Assembly: GCA_900637135.1 (NCBI GenBank)
Contig: LR134353.1
Location: forward strand, 5,208,001-5,272,000
Source of the DNA: Mycolicibacterium flavescens
GTDB taxonomy: Bacteria; Actinomycetota; Actinomycetes; Mycobacteriales; Mycobacteriaceae
DNA length: 64,000 nucleotides
Direction: 5' to 3'
Every line of letters starts with the position of its first letter. Within the stretch, counting starts at the first letter, position 1. Shown piece after piece: positions 7,931 to 16,693 of this stretch. The notes under the pieces were generated by a model. It saw only the letters and a program-made list of their open reading frames with translations. It ran no database searches and had not been told where the DNA came from. Made by a program: the position numbers and the translations under genes.

Positions 7931-8596
7931 TCAGGCGCCGACGAAGCTGACGGTCTCCTCGACCGGGGCGCGCCCGGTGCGGATGTAGCTTTCGCCGGGG
8001 TCCTGGTAGCCGATCGACATACCGCAGAACAGCATGAGCTCGTCGGGCGGTTGCACGACGTCCGCGACGGTCTCGCGGACCTGGGACCAGGCCATCTGCG
8101 GGCAGCTGTGCAGGCCCTCGGCCCGCAGCAGCAGCATGACGGTCTGCAGGTACATCCCCAGATCGGCCCGTTGCGGGCGACCGAGATCCCGGTCGATGTA
8201 GCAGAACAGGGCCGCGGGGGCGCCGAAGCAATCCCAGTTCGCGATCGCCGCCCGCTGCCGGGCCTCCCAGTCCTCGCGCTCGATGCCCAACGCGCTGTAG
8301 CGCTCCCTGCCGAACTCCGATCGGCGGTCGCCGTACGGCGATTTCAGCTCGCGCGGATACAGCTGGTACTCCCGCTCATCCCACGGGTCTCCCGCCGCCA
8401 CCCGCTCCGTTGCGAGCTTCTTGAGCCGCTCCAGCGGTTCGCCGGTCACGACGTAGATCCGCCACGGCTGCAGGTTGGATCCCGACGGCGCCCACCTGGC
8501 GGCGTCGAGCACCCGCTCGAGCACCTCCACGGGGACGGGTTCGTCGGTGAATCCCCGCACCGCCCGTCTGCTCTTGACTGCGTCGTAGACGTCCAT
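7931..8596 (-). CDS. Nitroreductase family protein
   Basis: A protein of 221 residues with the nitroreductase FMN-site strings SRRAVRGFTDEPV and APSGSNLQPWRIYV, and GMSIGYQDP near the C-terminus that contacts FMN in the family. Probable NAD(P)H-dependent flavin enzyme acting on nitro compounds or quinones. The ATG follows GGAGGAG. It stands alone upstream of the sigma factor operon, and shares with that operon a 23-bp upstream motif, so both may answer to the same sigma factor. Confidence 0.9.
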   Translation of the reverse strand: MDVYDAVKSRRAVRGFTDEPVPVEVLERVLDAARWAPSGSNLQPWRIYVVTGEPLERLKKLATERVAAGDPWDEREYQLYPRELKSPYGDRRSEFGRERYSALGIEREDWEARQRAAIANWDCFGAPAALFCYIDRDLGRPQRADLGMYLQTVMLLLRAEGLHSCPQMAWSQVRETVADVVQPPDELMLFCGMSIGYQDPGESYIRTGRAPVEETVSFVGA

Positions 8597-8679
8597 AGCT
8601 CCTCCGCTTTTTGACGATCACGCTTTTCGTGACCAGCCTTTTCGGCTGTGCTTTCAGCCTCGTCCGATCCGCGATCGGG

Positions 8680-8702
8680 CGAACCCTTGAACGCCCGTGG
8701 TC
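8680..8702 (-). promoter_or_regulatory. Second copy of the candidate promoter motif
   Basis: Minus-strand reading begins GACCACGGGCGTTCAAGGGT, matching 18 of 23 positions of the element at 7847-7869. It lies about 85 nt before the nitroreductase start, and also within the leader of the divergent flavoprotein gene. Confidence 0.3.
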
Positions 8703-8758
8703 GCCGGGATCTACGAACTCCGCGGATGATTCGTCACCGGCCATCCGTTCTTATTGAC

Positions 8759-10489
8759 ATGACCGGTGCAGAGCGGCAGATCGCGACCTCAGTCCTGGTG
8801 ATCGGAACCGGTGGTGCTGGTCTGCGTGCCGCGATCGAATTGGCAGAGCAAGGTCGAGACGTTCTCCTTGTCGGCAAGCGGCCCGTGGGCGACGCCCACA
8901 CCACGTTGGCCGCGGGAGGCATCAACGCGGCGTTGGGCACCATGGATCCCGAGGACAGCTGGCAGCAGCACGCGGCCGACACACTGACCGAGAGCTATCT
9001 TCTCGCCGATCCGGCCACCGTGCAGATCGTGACCGAGGGTGCCGCCGAGTCGATTCGGGACCTGGAGCGCTTCGGGATGACGTTCGCCCGCGAGCAGGAC
9101 GGCCGGATCTCCCAGCGGTTCTTCGGCGCCCACACGTTCCGCCGCACCGCGTTCGCCGGTGACTACACCGGGCTGGAACTGCAACGCACACTGGTCAAAA
9201 GGGTGACGCAGCTGGCGATTCCGATCCTCGACTCCGCCTACATCACCCGCCTCCTCGTCCAGGACAACACGATCTTCGGCGCATACGGCTTCGACCTTCG
9301 AGACGGCACCCGCTACACCATCCACTGCGACGCGGTCATCCTCGCCGCAGGCGGTCACACGCGGATCTGGCGGCGAACCTCATCGCGACGGGACGAGAAC
9401 ACCGGGGACTCCTTCCGATTGGCGCTCGAAGCCGGTGGGCGGATCCGCGACCCCGAACTCGTCCAGTTCCATCCGTCGGGGCTGATCGAACCCGAAGACT
9501 CGGCCGGGACGCTGGTGTCGGAGGCCGCTCGCGGAGAGGGTGGGATTCTGCGCAACGACCTCGGCGAGCGCTTCATGAAGCGCTACGACCCCGACCGCAT
9601 GGAGCTGTCCACCCGCGACCGCGTCGCGCTCGCCGCCTACACGGAGATCAAGCAGGGGCGCGGTACGCCCCGCGGCGGGGTGTGGCTGGATGTCTCGCAC
9701 TTGCCGCGGACACAGATCATGGAGCGACTCCCGCGGGTCTACCAGACTCTGATGGATCTGCAGTTGCTCGACATCACCACCACACCGATAGAAATCGCCC
9801 CGACCGCACACTATTCGATGGGCGGGGTGTGGGTTCGCCCCGACGACCACAGCACCGACGTCGCGGGGCTGTACGCCATCGGTGAGGCGTCCAGCGGCCT
9901 GCACGGAGCCAACCGCCTCGGCGGCAACTCGCTCATCGAACTCCTGGTCTACGGCAGAATCGTCGGACGGGCCGCCGCCGCCTACTCATCCGGACTGGAC
10001 GCCCAGATCCGCTCCAAGGCAGCCACTTCCGCGGCCCGCGACGAGGTCGACGAGGTGCTGTTCTGCAACGGTAAGGAGAACGTCCGGTCCCTGCAGCGCG
10101 CGCTGCGCAACGCGATGACCGAGCATGCCGGCGTGGTGCGGGACGAAACCGGGCTGCGCACAGGTTTGACCGAACTCGACGACATCGAGCGGCGGCTTTC
10201 CGATGTCGGCGTACACCCCGACATCGCGGGCTTCCACGACCTCGCCCACGCCTTCGACCTCAAGGCGAGCGTCATCGCGGCGCGCGCGACGCTCGAGACC
10301 GCACTGGAACGACGTGAGACCCGCGGCTGCCACAACCGCTCGGACTATCCGGATTTGGACGATCGACTCACCGTCAACCTGGTGTGGTCCGGGCCCGGAC
10401 AGATCGAACACGAAGCTATCGCGGGCATTCCCGCCGAGATCGCCAGCAGGATGCGTGCGGTGTCGGCGGACGGCAAGCTGGTCGAGTGA
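8759..10489 (+). CDS. Fumarate reductase / succinate dehydrogenase-type flavoprotein
   Basis: A 576-residue FAD protein: an N-terminal VLVIGTGGAGLRAAIELAEQ dinucleotide-binding motif, HTTLAAGGIN where a His may bind FAD covalently as in SdhA/FrdA, QFHPSGL, EAARGEGGIL, and the C-terminal GEASSGLHGANRLGGNSL stretch typical of the SdhA/FrdA/NadB group. The closest functional alternatives are fumarate reductase, succinate dehydrogenase and L-aspartate oxidase. No iron-sulfur or membrane subunit gene is adjacent, so it is an orphan flavoprotein. ATG 8759 is chosen just before the FAD motif; an ATG at 8726 is also possible and neither has a good ribosome binding site. The stop codon abuts the stop of the convergent regulator. 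Confidence 0.85.
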   Translation: MTGAERQIATSVLVIGTGGAGLRAAIELAEQGRDVLLVGKRPVGDAHTTLAAGGINAALGTMDPEDSWQQHAADTLTESYLLADPATVQIVTEGAAESIRDLERFGMTFAREQDGRISQRFFGAHTFRRTAFAGDYTGLELQRTLVKRVTQLAIPILDSAYITRLLVQDNTIFGAYGFDLRDGTRYTIHCDAVILAAGGHTRIWRRTSSRRDENTGDSFRLALEAGGRIRDPELVQFHPSGLIEPEDSAGTLVSEAARGEGGILRNDLGERFMKRYDPDRMELSTRDRVALAAYTEIKQGRGTPRGGVWLDVSHLPRTQIMERLPRVYQTLMDLQLLDITTTPIEIAPTAHYSMGGVWVRPDDHSTDVAGLYAIGEASSGLHGANRLGGNSLIELLVYGRIVGRAAAAYSSGLDAQIRSKAATSAARDEVDEVLFCNGKENVRSLQRALRNAMTEHAGVVRDETGLRTGLTELDDIERRLSDVGVHPDIAGFHDLAHAFDLKASVIAARATLETALERRETRGCHNRSDYPDLDDRLTVNLVWSGPGQIEHEAIAGIPAEIASRMRAVSADGKLVE

Positions 10490-13288
10490 CTAGCTCGCCC
10501 ACGACACGGTGCGAAGTTGTCTGCGCGAGGTGATCCCGAGCTTGACGAACACCTTGCGCAGATGCCACTCGACGGTGTGCGTGCTGATGAACAGCTGGGC
10601 GCCGATCTCCTGATTCGTCAGGCCGTCAGCGGCGAGCCGGGCGATCTGGGCCTCCTGGGCGGTCAGCTCACTGCCGCCCGCCCGCGACTGCTGTTTGCGG
10701 ACCTTCTCCCCGGTGGCCACCAGTTCGCGGCGCGCACGTTCGGCGAAGGCCTGTGCGCCGATTCGCGTGAATGTCTCGTGGGCTTCGGTGAGTTCGCGGC
10801 GCGCGTCGATCCGCCGGTTGGCCCGCCGCAGCCATTCGCCGTAGAGCAGCCGGGCGCGCGCGACGTGTACGACGATGCCTGCGCGGTCCAGACGTTCGAT
10901 GGACTCGCCGAACAGTCGATCCGCGTCGTCGTCGTCGGCCAACAGGGCCTGCGCGTTGGCCACCGCGCCGAGTCCCCAGTCGGTGCCGCTGGCGCCCGCC
11001 CGCTCCTCGAGCCGGCCAAGGGCCCACCTGGCCGCGTCGTCGGCTCCGGCGCGCGTCGCCGCCTCGACCAGTTCGAAAAGACACCACCCGTGGATTCCGA
11101 AGTCGTCGTAGTCACAAGCCTCCCGCGCAACGGCGAGCGCCTCCTCGTAGCGGCCGAGGCCGTTGTACAACAACGCGGTCGCATAGCCGGTCAACCCGAG
11201 CACACGGCCTTCGCCCCTGGCGATCCCGTCGGCCGCGGCGCCTTCAAGCAGCGATCCCGCCTGCTCCACGTCACCGCGCCATGCCATCAGCAACAGCCAG
11301 TGATACCGAACAGCGGAGTTGTGGTCGGTGGCCGCGGTGATCGAGGCCGCCTCTTCGAGAAGCTGTTCGGCCGCGGCGAATTCACCGGCCAAGGTGTGAA
11401 CTCCGGCCCGGTAGATGAGGGCGCGCGGCAGTCCGGCGAGCGCCCCGGACGAACGGGCGTAGCGCACCGCGGCGGTCGACAACTTACGAAGGATCTGTTC
11501 ATCCCACAGTTCGTGGGCCGAAGACTCCTGCAGGATCGGGAATCCGGGAACCTTCAGCCAGCGCCCGACCGCGGTCTCGTCGGACTCTGCTTGATCGCAC
11601 ATCGCGTCCAGCCCCGCCCGCAACGCGGCCCAACCCTGTCCGACCCCGCCGGTGATCCGTTCGGCCACCCCCTTGAGCAGGTGGTCGATCGCGCGGGGCA
11701 GTTCCGAGACGGCCTGCAGCGCGACCCGTGCATCCTCGGCGGCTCGTACCAGCGCACCGGGCTCCCCGAGGCGGCCCGCATACATCAACGCCGCGATGCC
11801 CTCGAGGTAGCTTTCCCGAGACGAATAGCCGTCGACACCATGGAAGCGGCGAGCGGCGTCGAGAAGTGGTGGTGCGGTCTCCGACAGTCGTGGTGCACCG
11901 ACGTCACCGGCGCGGCTTCGGACGAAGTCCATCTGTGCCCGCAACCGCGCTACCTGAGCCCGCTGGAGGTCGGTCAGCGGACCGAGTTCGGCGATCGCCA
12001 GGAGTTCGTGCGCCGCTCCCGGCGCAGCGGCGTCCCGTTTGGCGTAAGCGGCCGCCAGCGCTCTGGCCCCGCGCAGCAGCGGGTCGAAGGTCAACGCGGT
12101 GGCCCGCTCCAGAAACGTTGCCGCCGCTGCCATCCCGCCCCTGCTCTGGGCGCGGGCGGCGGAGTGCTCCAACTCGGCGGCAATCGCCTCGTCGGGGCCG
12201 GCCGCGGCGTTGGCCGCATGCCACGCGCGACGGTCCGGATCGACGGCGGGGTCGGTGGCGTCGGCGAGGGCGCGGTGGACGGCACGGCGGTCCGCCAACT
12301 CCGCGGCACGGTAGGCGGCCGAGCGGATCAACGGGTGGTGGAACCGCATGCGTGGGCCGAACTCGATCAGACCGTCGGCTTCGGCCGGCGCGAGATCGTC
12401 GACCGGGATTCCCAATTGTGCTGCGGCGCCGAGAAACAACGCGGCGTCGCCGATCGGTTCGGCGGCGGCGATGAGCAGTAGCTGCCGCGTCGACCGCGGC
12501 AGCGCCTGGATCCGGCGGATGAAACCCTGTTCGACCGCTGCCGCCGACGAGCGTTTACCCGAGATCCAGAAACCGCCGGACAGTTCGGTCGCCGACACGC
12601 TGCGCGGCACCTCGAGGATGGCCAGCGGAATGCCGCGGGTCTCGGCGACGATGCGGTCGCGCACCCGGGGGTCGATGCCGCCGAACATGACCGACTCCAG
12701 CAGTTCTCGCGCATCGGTGTCGGACAGCCCGTGGATCGACAGCTCGGGCAGGCCGCCCAGCAGTTCGGGCTGGTCCCGGATGGCGAACACCAACGCGACG
12801 GGTTCGGCGAGCAGGCGGCGTGCGATGAAGCCGAGCGTCTGCACCGAAACCTGGTCCAGCCATTGCGCATCGTCGACAACGCAGAGCACCGGTTGTTCGT
12901 CGGCGGCGGCGGCCAGCACGCTCAACACGGCGAGGCCGACGAGGAACCGGTCCGGTGTCTCCCCGATGCCGCGGCCGAACGCGACGTTGAGGGCTTCGCG
13001 CTGCGGTTCGGGAATCGCGTCAAGATGCGTCATCAGCGGAGCGCACAGCTGCTGTAGGCCCGCGAAGGCGAGTTCCATATCGGACTCCACACCGGCGACG
13101 TGCACGATCTGGAATCCCGATGCGGTTTGGCAGACGTAGTCGAGCAGGGCCGTCTTACCGACGCCCGCCTCACCGCGCAGGACAAGCACCTGGCAGCTGC
13201 CCGATCGCACGGTCGCGACGAGGTTCTTCAGCGTCTCGCATTCGTGGGTACGGCCACGGAGGGCTTGTGCTCCACCCTGGCCAGACAT
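10490..13288 (-). CDS. Large LuxR-family regulator with N-terminal ATPase (LAL type)
   Basis: A protein of 932 residues in the architecture of large ATP-binding LuxR regulators. Walker A GEAGVGKT is near residue 43 and Walker B VLCVVDDAQWLD near 135. A long helical TPR-like middle follows, and a C-terminal LuxR helix-turn-helix (LTAQEAQIARLAADGLTNQE, then ISTHTVEWHLRKVFVKLGI). Such proteins sense inducers through the middle region and activate nearby genes on ATP binding. ATG 13288 is chosen over an upstream GTG (13297). It is convergent with the flavoprotein gene with zero bases between stops. Target genes cannot be inferred. Confidence 0.92.
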   Translation of the reverse strand: MSGQGGAQALRGRTHECETLKNLVATVRSGSCQVLVLRGEAGVGKTALLDYVCQTASGFQIVHVAGVESDMELAFAGLQQLCAPLMTHLDAIPEPQREALNVAFGRGIGETPDRFLVGLAVLSVLAAAADEQPVLCVVDDAQWLDQVSVQTLGFIARRLLAEPVALVFAIRDQPELLGGLPELSIHGLSDTDARELLESVMFGGIDPRVRDRIVAETRGIPLAILEVPRSVSATELSGGFWISGKRSSAAAVEQGFIRRIQALPRSTRQLLLIAAAEPIGDAALFLGAAAQLGIPVDDLAPAEADGLIEFGPRMRFHHPLIRSAAYRAAELADRRAVHRALADATDPAVDPDRRAWHAANAAAGPDEAIAAELEHSAARAQSRGGMAAAATFLERATALTFDPLLRGARALAAAYAKRDAAAPGAAHELLAIAELGPLTDLQRAQVARLRAQMDFVRSRAGDVGAPRLSETAPPLLDAARRFHGVDGYSSRESYLEGIAALMYAGRLGEPGALVRAAEDARVALQAVSELPRAIDHLLKGVAERITGGVGQGWAALRAGLDAMCDQAESDETAVGRWLKVPGFPILQESSAHELWDEQILRKLSTAAVRYARSSGALAGLPRALIYRAGVHTLAGEFAAAEQLLEEAASITAATDHNSAVRYHWLLLMAWRGDVEQAGSLLEGAAADGIARGEGRVLGLTGYATALLYNGLGRYEEALAVAREACDYDDFGIHGWCLFELVEAATRAGADDAARWALGRLEERAGASGTDWGLGAVANAQALLADDDDADRLFGESIERLDRAGIVVHVARARLLYGEWLRRANRRIDARRELTEAHETFTRIGAQAFAERARRELVATGEKVRKQQSRAGGSELTAQEAQIARLAADGLTNQEIGAQLFISTHTVEWHLRKVFVKLGITSRRQLRTVSWAS

Positions 13289-13382
13289 AGACACCACCGC
13301 GCTCTGGGTGGACCCGCGACGGTCGCCGGCTTACCCGATCTGATCTTGGATCGTACGAGGCGCGCCCCGACGGGTCCACACC

Positions 13383-13435
13383 GCGGTTTGTGCACATCCG
13401 GGAGCGGTCAGCGCTCCCGTACGTGCACAAACCGC
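13383..13435. repeat. Nested inverted repeat between regulator and NmrA-like gene
   Basis: Outer perfect 13-base arms GCGGTTTGTGCAC (13383-13395) and GTGCACAAACCGC (13423-13435) enclose an inner hairpin GGGAGCG/CGCTCCC (13400-13406, 13412-13418). It lies just after the NmrA-like stop, so it can act as its terminator. Confidence 0.55.
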
Positions 13436-13450
13436 CGCAGGGGTGGGAGG

Positions 13451-14206
13451 TCAGGCCCTGGCGGCGGCCGCCAGAATCCAGTCCTCGAACCGCGTGCCGA
13501 ACAACGTCGCGCGCTCACCGGGCACCAGGGTGCGTTCGGCCAGGTCGATTCCCCAGTACTTCGCCGAGGGATCGGCGACAACCTGGCGGGTGTCGCCGCG
13601 GGCGGTCAGCGCGGTCCGGATCAGGTCGGGCAGCAGGAACTCCACCGGTCCACCGATCTCGACGATGCGGTTCACCGGCTCGTTCACCGCGGCGATGGCG
13701 AGGCCTTCGGCGACGTCGGCGGCGGCCATCGGCTGGAAGTACACCGGTGGCATCCGCACCGTGTCGCCCTCGGTCGCCGAGTCGGCGAGCGTCTGCAGGA
13801 ACTCGAAGAACTGCGTGGCGTGCACGATCGTGAACGGGATCGGCCCGTCGCTGATCAGCCGTTCCTGGTCGAGTTTGGCCTGGAAGTAGCCGCTCTGCGG
13901 GGCCATCTGGTCGGTGCCCACCACCGACAGCGCGACGTGGTGGCCGACGTCTGCGGCTTCTTCGGCGTCGAGCAGGTTCTTCGTCGCGGTCCGGAAGAAC
14001 TCTTGGGCCGAGTCGTCGAGCTGCGGCGAGTTCGACACGTCGACAACCACGTCGGCGCCTTCGAGCACATCGCGCAGGCCCTCGCCGGTAAACGTGTTGA
14101 CGCCGGTCGACGGTGCCGCGGCCACCGTGTCGTGGCCCTGCCGGTCCAGTATCTGCACCAGTTTCGAACCGATGAGGCCGGTTCCGCCGATGACCACGAT
14201 CTTCAT
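13451..14206 (-). CDS. NAD(P)-binding NmrA-like reductase
   Basis: The 251-residue protein opens with MKIVVIGGTGLIGSKLVQIL, a Rossmann motif of the atypical/extended SDR superfamily (GGxGxxG), followed by DVLEGADVVVDVSNSP and SVVGTD. No YxxxK pair is evident, as in NmrA-like proteins, which may be reductases or redox-sensing regulators. ATG 14206 follows GGAAGG and begins exactly at the first strand. It is monocistronic, flanked by two stem-loop repeats. Confidence 0.82.
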   Translation of the reverse strand: MKIVVIGGTGLIGSKLVQILDRQGHDTVAAAPSTGVNTFTGEGLRDVLEGADVVVDVSNSPQLDDSAQEFFRTATKNLLDAEEAADVGHHVALSVVGTDQMAPQSGYFQAKLDQERLISDGPIPFTIVHATQFFEFLQTLADSATEGDTVRMPPVYFQPMAAADVAEGLAIAAVNEPVNRIVEIGGPVEFLLPDLIRTALTARGDTRQVVADPSAKYWGIDLAERTLVPGERATLFGTRFEDWILAAAARA

Positions 14207-14294
14207 GATGAGCCTTCCGTTTGTTCGACAGCTTCCTGTCCGCCAGAACGGATGACGGCTCACGAACTCATCCCCTGTCCCCGACCAAATCCCC

Positions 14295-14358
14295 CCGCGA
14301 GCGACCGTGTCTGTACGCGACATGCCGCGCACATCTGGCAGCGCGCGGTCGCTCGCGG
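14295..14358. repeat. Dispersed stem-loop repeat, copy 2
   Basis: The same 13-base arms as at 5045-5109 (CCGCGAGCGACCG, 14295-14307; CGGTCGCTCGCGG, 14346-14358) and the same internal GTGTCTG and CGCGACATGCCGCGCA. It lies directly downstream of the spore photoproduct lyase-like gene, so it probably terminates that five-gene operon. Confidence 0.7.
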
Positions 14359-14375
14359 CAGTTGAGGAACCAAAA

Positions 14376-15488
14376 TCAGAACGCGTAGCGCACCCGGCAC
14401 GCCGGCAGCTTGGCGGCGATCAGGTCGGTCAGCTCGGCGACCCAGCGGCCCTTCCACGGCGACTTGTATCGCACGTTCCACTGCCCGCTCTGGCTGCGCT
14501 TGACCTGTTGAAGATCTGGACGCCACAGCAGGTCCTCCCCTTTGGGATGCCAGCCGAGGTTGACGTCGTGAAGGCCCTCGTTGTGGGTCAGGAAGATGAT
14601 CTCGGCGGCCAGCTGCTGCTTTGCACGATCCGAAGTCCCGTCGGCGACCTGCTCGAGCAGCTCCGCCCAGTCGGCGAGCCAATTCTCGTGGACGACAACG
14701 GGACTGAAGTTCAAGTGGACTTCGTAACCGGCGTCGACGAAGGCGTCGATCGCGGCGATCCGCTCAGCGATCTTCGACGTGCGCACGTCGAGCACCCGCG
14801 ACGTCTCGGCCGGCATCAAGCTGAATCGCACGCGGGTTCCGCCACGCGGGTCGTAGTCGAGCAGGTCGCGGTTGACGAGTTTCGTCGCGAAGCTGGCCTT
14901 GGCGTTGGGAATTCGCGCGAACAACTCGACGAGATCGCGCACGTTGTCGGAGACGATCGCGTCTACCGAACAGTCGCTGTTCTCGCCGATGTCGTAGACC
15001 CAGTCGACGGGATCGCATTGGTTCGGTTGCGGCTTCACACCTTGCCGCGCGGCGTGACGTTCGAGGTATCGGGTAATTTTCTCGATGTTGGTGAACACCG
15101 TGATCGGGTTGGCGTAGCCCTTACGGCGCGGGACGTAGCAGTACGAGCACGCCATCGCGCAGCCGTTCGCGGTCGACGGTGCGATCCAGTCGCTGGACCG
15201 CTCGTTGCGCCGCGCACTCAAGCTCTTCTTCTCGCCCAGCACCAGGATTTCCCGCTTGTTGCGGACCCAGTCCTCGACGTTGCCCTCGTTTCCGTACAGA
15301 CCCGGTATCGCCTGATGTGACAGCACCTCGATGCGCTCGGCATCCGGGTAGCGCTCGAGCACCTGACGTGCGCGGGGGAACTGTTCGATGGCGGGCTCGT
15401 GGTAGATCCGCTTGATGTCGAGCAGCCGGTCGGCGAGGGCGGTCGGTATGCGTCGCTGCACGACGTCGGAGTTCACCGTCGAGGTCAT
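14376..15488 (-). CDS. Spore photoproduct lyase family protein (radical SAM)
   Basis: A 370-residue protein. It has a radical SAM CxxxCxxC cluster (CAMACSYC, about residue 110), KANP-like YANPITVFTN following it, and conserved SFATKLVNRDLL and RVRFSLMPAE strings of the SplB family. SplB uses SAM and a 4Fe-4S cluster to reverse the spore thymine dimer. Mycobacteria do not sporulate in the classical sense, so the substrate here may be a different DNA or nucleotide lesion. The start is fixed by ATGA overlap with the monooxygenase stop, which implies translational coupling. Last gene of the operon starting at 19040. Confidence 0.85.
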   Translation of the reverse strand: MTSTVNSDVVQRRIPTALADRLLDIKRIYHEPAIEQFPRARQVLERYPDAERIEVLSHQAIPGLYGNEGNVEDWVRNKREILVLGEKKSLSARRNERSSDWIAPSTANGCAMACSYCYVPRRKGYANPITVFTNIEKITRYLERHAARQGVKPQPNQCDPVDWVYDIGENSDCSVDAIVSDNVRDLVELFARIPNAKASFATKLVNRDLLDYDPRGGTRVRFSLMPAETSRVLDVRTSKIAERIAAIDAFVDAGYEVHLNFSPVVVHENWLADWAELLEQVADGTSDRAKQQLAAEIIFLTHNEGLHDVNLGWHPKGEDLLWRPDLQQVKRSQSGQWNVRYKSPWKGRWVAELTDLIAAKLPACRVRYAF

Positions 15489-16693
15489 GGTTCGTTCAAC
15501 GAACGACGGACACACTCCGATGCAGTTGATCTTGTTGACGGGCAATGATGTTCGTCACTTCCCGAGAGATGGCCCGCGATGTCGCGCGCGATCGGCGAGG
15601 CCTGCATCCGGAAGGACCGCAGCGGCCCGATCAGCGGCTCGTCGTATCCGGCGAACCACAGCCCCGGCGCAGCACAAGGAAGCCCGTTGACCTTCGGCCG
15701 GCCCGCCTCGTCCAGCACGCCGTGGTGGCCGACGAGCGGTTCCAGTCCTCGCCGATAGCCGGTCGCGGCGATCACCACGTCGGGCGCCAGCGCGCTGCCG
15801 TCGGACAGCATCACACTGTCACCGTCGAACGAGTCCACTGCTGCGACGATCTCGATGTGCCCGGCTTTGACATGCGGGACGAGCTCGTCGCCGATCGTCG
15901 GGATCTGCTCGTCGGTCAACAGCGCCGTGTAGATGCCGCTGCGGGGTGCCGGGAGGCCCTGGCGGCGAAGGTCTCCGAACCACACCCTGCGCATCAATGC
16001 GGCCGCCTGATCCAACACCGGCACCGGCAGGCGCTCGAACGCCGCACTGAACGCGTCGACCGGTATTCCGGCGGCCGACCGCGGGACGAGATGCGGGGGC
16101 GTGCGCACCGCCATCCACACGCGGCGGGCCACTCCATCGCTGAGCTGCAGCGCGATGTCGGTCGCCGAGTTCCCCGCGCCGGCCACCAGGACGTCGCGGC
16201 CGGCGAACGGCGCGGCGTTGCGGTAGTGCTCGGAGTGCAGCACCTCACCGGTGAACCCCTCGATTCCCGCCCACTCGGGCAGCGCAGGCGTGTGGTAGTT
16301 ACCGGTTGCGACGACGACGGCGTCCGCGGTGATTGGCGCACCGTCGGTATCCAGCCGCCAACCGTGCGGCTCGCGGTCGACCCGAACCACGTTGCGGCCC
16401 AAGTTCACTCGAATGCGCTGTCGGCGCACATAGTCGTCGAAGTAGTCGACCATGTCGTCGCGGGTCGGCCAGCGCCCGTAGCGCAGTGGGATCCGCTGGC
16501 CGGGTAGATGCGACCACCACCCGCAGGTGTTGAGCCGGAACCCGTCGTAGCGGTTGCGCCACGCCGATGCGACGGCGTCGGCGCGGTCTACGACGAGCGC
16601 ATCAACATCGCACTCGTGGCGGAGCTGACGTGCGATCGCCAGCCCGCAGGGACCCGCGCCGACGATGACGACGGACTCGTGGTGCTCGGTCAT
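15485..16693 (-). CDS. FAD-dependent flavin monooxygenase-like protein
   Basis: The 402-residue protein has two dinucleotide-binding motifs: GAGPCGLAIARQL near residue 12 for FAD, and VLVAGAGNSATDIALQL near 170 for NADPH. Between them is VVATGNYHTPALPEWAG, the hinge segment of class B flavin monooxygenases. The canonical FxGxxxHxxxW is only approximated by FTGEVLHSEHYRN, so this is an FMO/YUC-like or TrkA-like enzyme. Expected to oxygenate a nucleophilic or ketone substrate using NADPH. The ATG directly abuts the epimerase stop and its own stop overlaps the next gene, so translation of all three is coupled. Confidence 0.87.
   Translation of the reverse strand: MTEHHESVVIVGAGPCGLAIARQLRHECDVDALVVDRADAVASAWRNRYDGFRLNTCGWWSHLPGQRIPLRYGRWPTRDDMVDYFDDYVRRQRIRVNLGRNVVRVDREPHGWRLDTDGAPITADAVVVATGNYHTPALPEWAGIEGFTGEVLHSEHYRNAAPFAGRDVLVAGAGNSATDIALQLSDGVARRVWMAVRTPPHLVPRSAAGIPVDAFSAAFERLPVPVLDQAAALMRRVWFGDLRRQGLPAPRSGIYTALLTDEQIPTIGDELVPHVKAGHIEIVAAVDSFDGDSVMLSDGSALAPDVVIAATGYRRGLEPLVGHHGVLDEAGRPKVNGLPCAAPGLWFAGYDEPLIGPLRSFRMQASPIARDIAGHLSGSDEHHCPSTRSTASECVRRSLNEP

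Noticed and set aside
10517-12481. 654-codon plus-strand open frame
   Set aside because: It is antisense to the large LuxR regulator, has no recognisable domain, is Arg/Gly/Pro-rich and has no ribosome binding site. It is a GC-driven shadow.
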